From contig JAJYOK010000003.1 of NCBI GenBank assembly GCA_021796215.1, positions 124,001 to 188,000 of the forward strand: a stretch of 64,000 nt of DNA. The letters are read 5' to 3'. Each line of letters begins with the position of its first letter. Position 1 is the first letter of the stretch. A program made the position numbers and the translations under genes. The DNA is from Bacteroidota bacterium (GTDB lineage: Bacteria > Bacteroidota > Ignavibacteria > UBA10030 > UBA8401). The notes under the pieces were generated by a model. That model was given only the letters and a program-made list of their open reading frames with translations, searched no databases and was not told where the DNA came from. Of the stretch, positions 61,634-64,000 are shown one piece after another.

Positions 61634-63961
61634 TTAAAACTTGAAATTGTACGTCACCGACGGAATGATCGGAAAAATTGTCACCTGAATTGCCTGTGTG
61701 CTTGGCGGAGTGGTGTCGGTTTTCTGAAAATAAATTAAGTACGGATTCATACGATCATACGCATTGTAAAGAGAAAAATTCAGATTCGAATTCCCGCTGA
61801 AATTATATGTCACAGAAAGATCGAGCCGGTGATACGCCGGCATTCTGTAGCCGTTGCGTTCGGTGTAGTACGGAATCGGTGCCCGCCCGTCAACAGAATA
61901 ATCGCCGCTCGGAAACGTTACAGCATTCCCCGTGTAGTACACCCACGTTGCCGAAAAGTTCCAGTGGGCGTTGTAATCGTACATCAGAACGACTGAAATA
62001 TCATGTGTACGATCTTGATTTGCCGGATACGGCTGACCATTATTTACACCGGGGAATTGCCTGTCTGTTCTTGACAACGTGTAGCTGATCCACCCCGTCA
62101 GTGCGCCGAATTTTTTCTTCACCAGGAATTCCGCACCGTAGCTCCATCCTCTTCCAAAAACCAATTGCGATTCCACATTCGGATTCAAACGCAAATCTGC
62201 ACCGTTTTTGTAATCAATGAGATGTTCCATGTTTTTATAGTAAACCTCAAGCGACGTTTCATAGCTGTTGTCGAAAAAATTTCTGAAGTAGCCGAGCGAA
62301 ACCTGATCGGCAAAAAGCGGCTGCACATTGTTGCTGCTCGGAATCCAAAGCGCGTTCGGATTTGTTGTCGTGGAATTTGAAAGCTGGTGAAGATACTGAA
62401 CAGTGCGTGTGTACGACGCTTTGATGGAGTTGGATTCATCGAGCAGATACGTCATCGCGAAACGGGGCTCGAGATTCATGTATGTTTTGATCGGGGTGCC
62501 GGAGCCGTACGATGCAGAATCAAGAACATCTCCCGCCGCATCGTACGAAAACGCTGTACCGGGTCCCAGCAGCGTGAACGTCGAAAACCGCACGCCGTAC
62601 TGAACACTGACAACGGGCAGCAGTTCGATCTCATGTGAAACATACGCGGCATTTTCAGCGGCATATTTTTGTGCAATCGTTGCCGCCGTGATAGCGCTCG
62701 CGCCGCTGGTCGTTATTTGTCCGGGATTGAACGTGTGATAAATAAGATCGAAGCCGAACTTCAGCGTGTTGCGCGGCTGGATGAAATAATCAAAATCGGT
62801 TTTGAAATTCAGATCGCGGATGCCGGATGTAAGCTCAAAATTGCTCGTGCCGACATTGCTGTAATTTGAATATTCATAATCGCTGAAAATGAACGAAGCG
62901 TTGGAAAACAGCCGACTTCCCCAAATATGATTCCAGCGAAGCGTTCCGGTAGAATTTCCCCAATTGAATCCTATAAAGTCCCCAAAACTGAAATTATCTT
63001 TGCCGAAATATCCTGAAAGAAAAATACGGTCGTCATTCCCTAACCGGTAATTGACTTTTCCGTTCATATCGTAAAAGTACAAACTGCTTCGGTTGATTGT
63101 CGTATCGCTCGACAGCTTCAAAAAAAGATCGGCATACGTTCGCCTGCCGGAAAGAAGGAACGAGCCTTCGTCCTTCACAATCGGTCCTTCTACCATCAAC
63201 CGCGACGCAAGAAGCCCGATGCCTCCCGACCCGTCAAAGAATTTTTCGTTTCCGTCATTCGTATGAATATCTAACACGGAAGAAAGCCGCCCGCCGTATT
63301 CCGCCGGAATGCCGCCCGTCATAATTTTGACGTCTTTGATCGCATCAGAATTGAACACCGACATGAAACCGAGGATGTGAGAAGGATTGTACACCGGCGC
63401 TTCATCGAGCAAAATAAGATTTTCATCCGCGCCGCCGCCGCGGGCAAAAAAACCAGTGTTGCCTTCGCCCGCGGCTTCGATGCCGGGAAGAAGCTGAATG
63501 GTTTTCAAAACATCTTTTTCGCCGAAGAGAACGGGAACAGATTGCAGCTCTTTCACATCTAACTTGTTCGTGCTGATTTCGGTTGAAGTGACATTGTTGT
63601 TTGAACGCTCAGCGGAAATGACAACTTCGCCGACGTTCACCGATTCTTCATGCAGAGCGAAATTGATCGTTTGGTCACGGTCGAGTACAATCGTATCTCT
63701 TTTCGTTTTGAAGCCAATGAATTGAATCCGCAATGTGTAGGTTCCCTGAGGAATGGTAAGAGAATAAAATCCGTAGGCGTTTGTGGTTGTGCCGACAGTT
63801 TTCAACTCTTCTACAAAAACACTTGCCCCGATGAGCGCTTCTCCCGTTTCCGAATTCCTAATTGTACCGCTGAATGAAAAAGTATTTTGTGCTGTCGCAT
63901 AAACCGGAAAAAAAACTGACAGTTCACACAGAACGATGAAAAGGAGAAGATTCAATTTCAT
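61634..63961 (-). CDS. TonB-dependent receptor with carboxypeptidase-regulatory-like domain, paired with DUF4249
   Basis: The 775-residue protein has a signal peptide (~23, VYATAQN), a carboxypeptidase-regulatory-like domain (FSGTIRNSETGEALIGASVFV...TNAYGFYSL) and a plug domain with ELQSVPVLFGEKDVLKTIQLLPG, FFARGGGADENLILLDEAPVYN and GGIPAEYGGRLSSVLDI. A 22-strand-type barrel ends in an aromatic residue (SVTYNFKF). It belongs to the group of receptors coupled to DUF4249 lipoproteins. The substrate is unknown. The gene lies 39 bp from the window edge, so any upstream partner is unseen. Confidence 0.92.
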   Translation of the reverse strand: MKLNLLLFIVLCELSVFFPVYATAQNTFSFSGTIRNSETGEALIGASVFVEELKTVGTTTNAYGFYSLTIPQGTYTLRIQFIGFKTKRDTIVLDRDQTINFALHEESVNVGEVVISAERSNNNVTSTEISTNKLDVKELQSVPVLFGEKDVLKTIQLLPGIEAAGEGNTGFFARGGGADENLILLDEAPVYNPSHILGFMSVFNSDAIKDVKIMTGGIPAEYGGRLSSVLDIHTNDGNEKFFDGSGGIGLLASRLMVEGPIVKDEGSFLLSGRRTYADLFLKLSSDTTINRSSLYFYDMNGKVNYRLGNDDRIFLSGYFGKDNFSFGDFIGFNWGNSTGTLRWNHIWGSRLFSNASFIFSDYEYSNYSNVGTSNFELTSGIRDLNFKTDFDYFIQPRNTLKFGFDLIYHTFNPGQITTSGASAITAATIAQKYAAENAAYVSHEIELLPVVSVQYGVRFSTFTLLGPGTAFSYDAAGDVLDSASYGSGTPIKTYMNLEPRFAMTYLLDESNSIKASYTRTVQYLHQLSNSTTTNPNALWIPSSNNVQPLFADQVSLGYFRNFFDNSYETSLEVYYKNMEHLIDYKNGADLRLNPNVESQLVFGRGWSYGAEFLVKKKFGALTGWISYTLSRTDRQFPGVNNGQPYPANQDRTHDISVVLMYDYNAHWNFSATWVYYTGNAVTFPSGDYSVDGRAPIPYYTERNGYRMPAYHRLDLSVTYNFSGNSNLNFSLYNAYDRMNPYLIYFQKTDTTPPSTQAIQVTIFPIIPSVTYNFKF

Positions 63962-64000
63962 ATAATCAATGAACGCTGCCGTACAGGCCTTCGTTCCCGT

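Overview
The window (about 46-48% GC by eye) looks like a chromosome segment of a Gram-negative member of the FCB group, most likely an Ignavibacteria-like lineage. Two secreted proteins end in a type IX secretion sorting domain of the YPNPFNP...FDLLGR type. There are three outer-membrane proteins starting with a carboxypeptidase-regulatory-like domain (two TonB-dependent receptors and a DUF5686 protein), plus a DUF4249 lipoprotein and a Rieske/cytochrome b complex with multihaem cytochromes. No close genome could be checked.

Layout. 1-6.6 kb (+): a chaperone and housekeeping operon, hrcA (3' part)-grpE-dnaJ-comEA-like-pilM-like-rsmD-coaD-aminotransferase-fmdB. 6.7-18.7 kb (-): an SDR dehydrogenase and an 11.2-kb gene for a 3737-residue secreted mosaic protein with six LamG-like, ten ASH-like and two IPT domains and two seven-repeat FG-GAP propellers. 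19.1-22.8 kb (+): a PLP decarboxylase translationally coupled to a TonB receptor. 23-29.5 kb (-): TSUP and EamA transporters, an FKBP isomerase, a DUF5686 protein and a secreted GH3 enzyme. 29.9-33.2 kb (+): an RhlE-like helicase and a Sel1-repeat protein. 33.2-37.8 kb (-): SGNH hydrolase, dienelactone hydrolase, M13 peptidase and alpha/beta hydrolase.

38.1-41.5 kb is an accessory island. It holds four minus-strand gene cassettes separated by three integron attC sites with no integrase in the window, a 174-bp MITE-like element where the last attC should be, a nested palindromic element, and a 21-nt periodic repeat of about eleven units.

41.5-54.7 kb (-) is one coherent electron-transfer locus: histidine kinase and NtrC-type regulator (overlapping), a lone receiver protein behind a candidate sigma-54 promoter with a palindrome cluster, then a monohaem cytochrome/beta-barrel protein, a cupredoxin, a small membrane protein, a flavin/iron-sulfur GltD-like oxidoreductase, Rieske, cytochrome b6-like, subunit IV-like, an octahaem cytochrome c and a monohaem lipoprotein, ending at a strong terminator. 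It suggests a Rieske/b complex joined to an NAD(P)-type module and an outer-membrane electron port.

54.9-64 kb: an unrecognised 614-residue protein, a tRNA-Asn with an adjacent GIY-YIG nuclease gene and a second 3' half of the tRNA, clpC with a near-consensus promoter and terminator, DoxX, and a DUF4249/TonB receptor pair running to the window edge.
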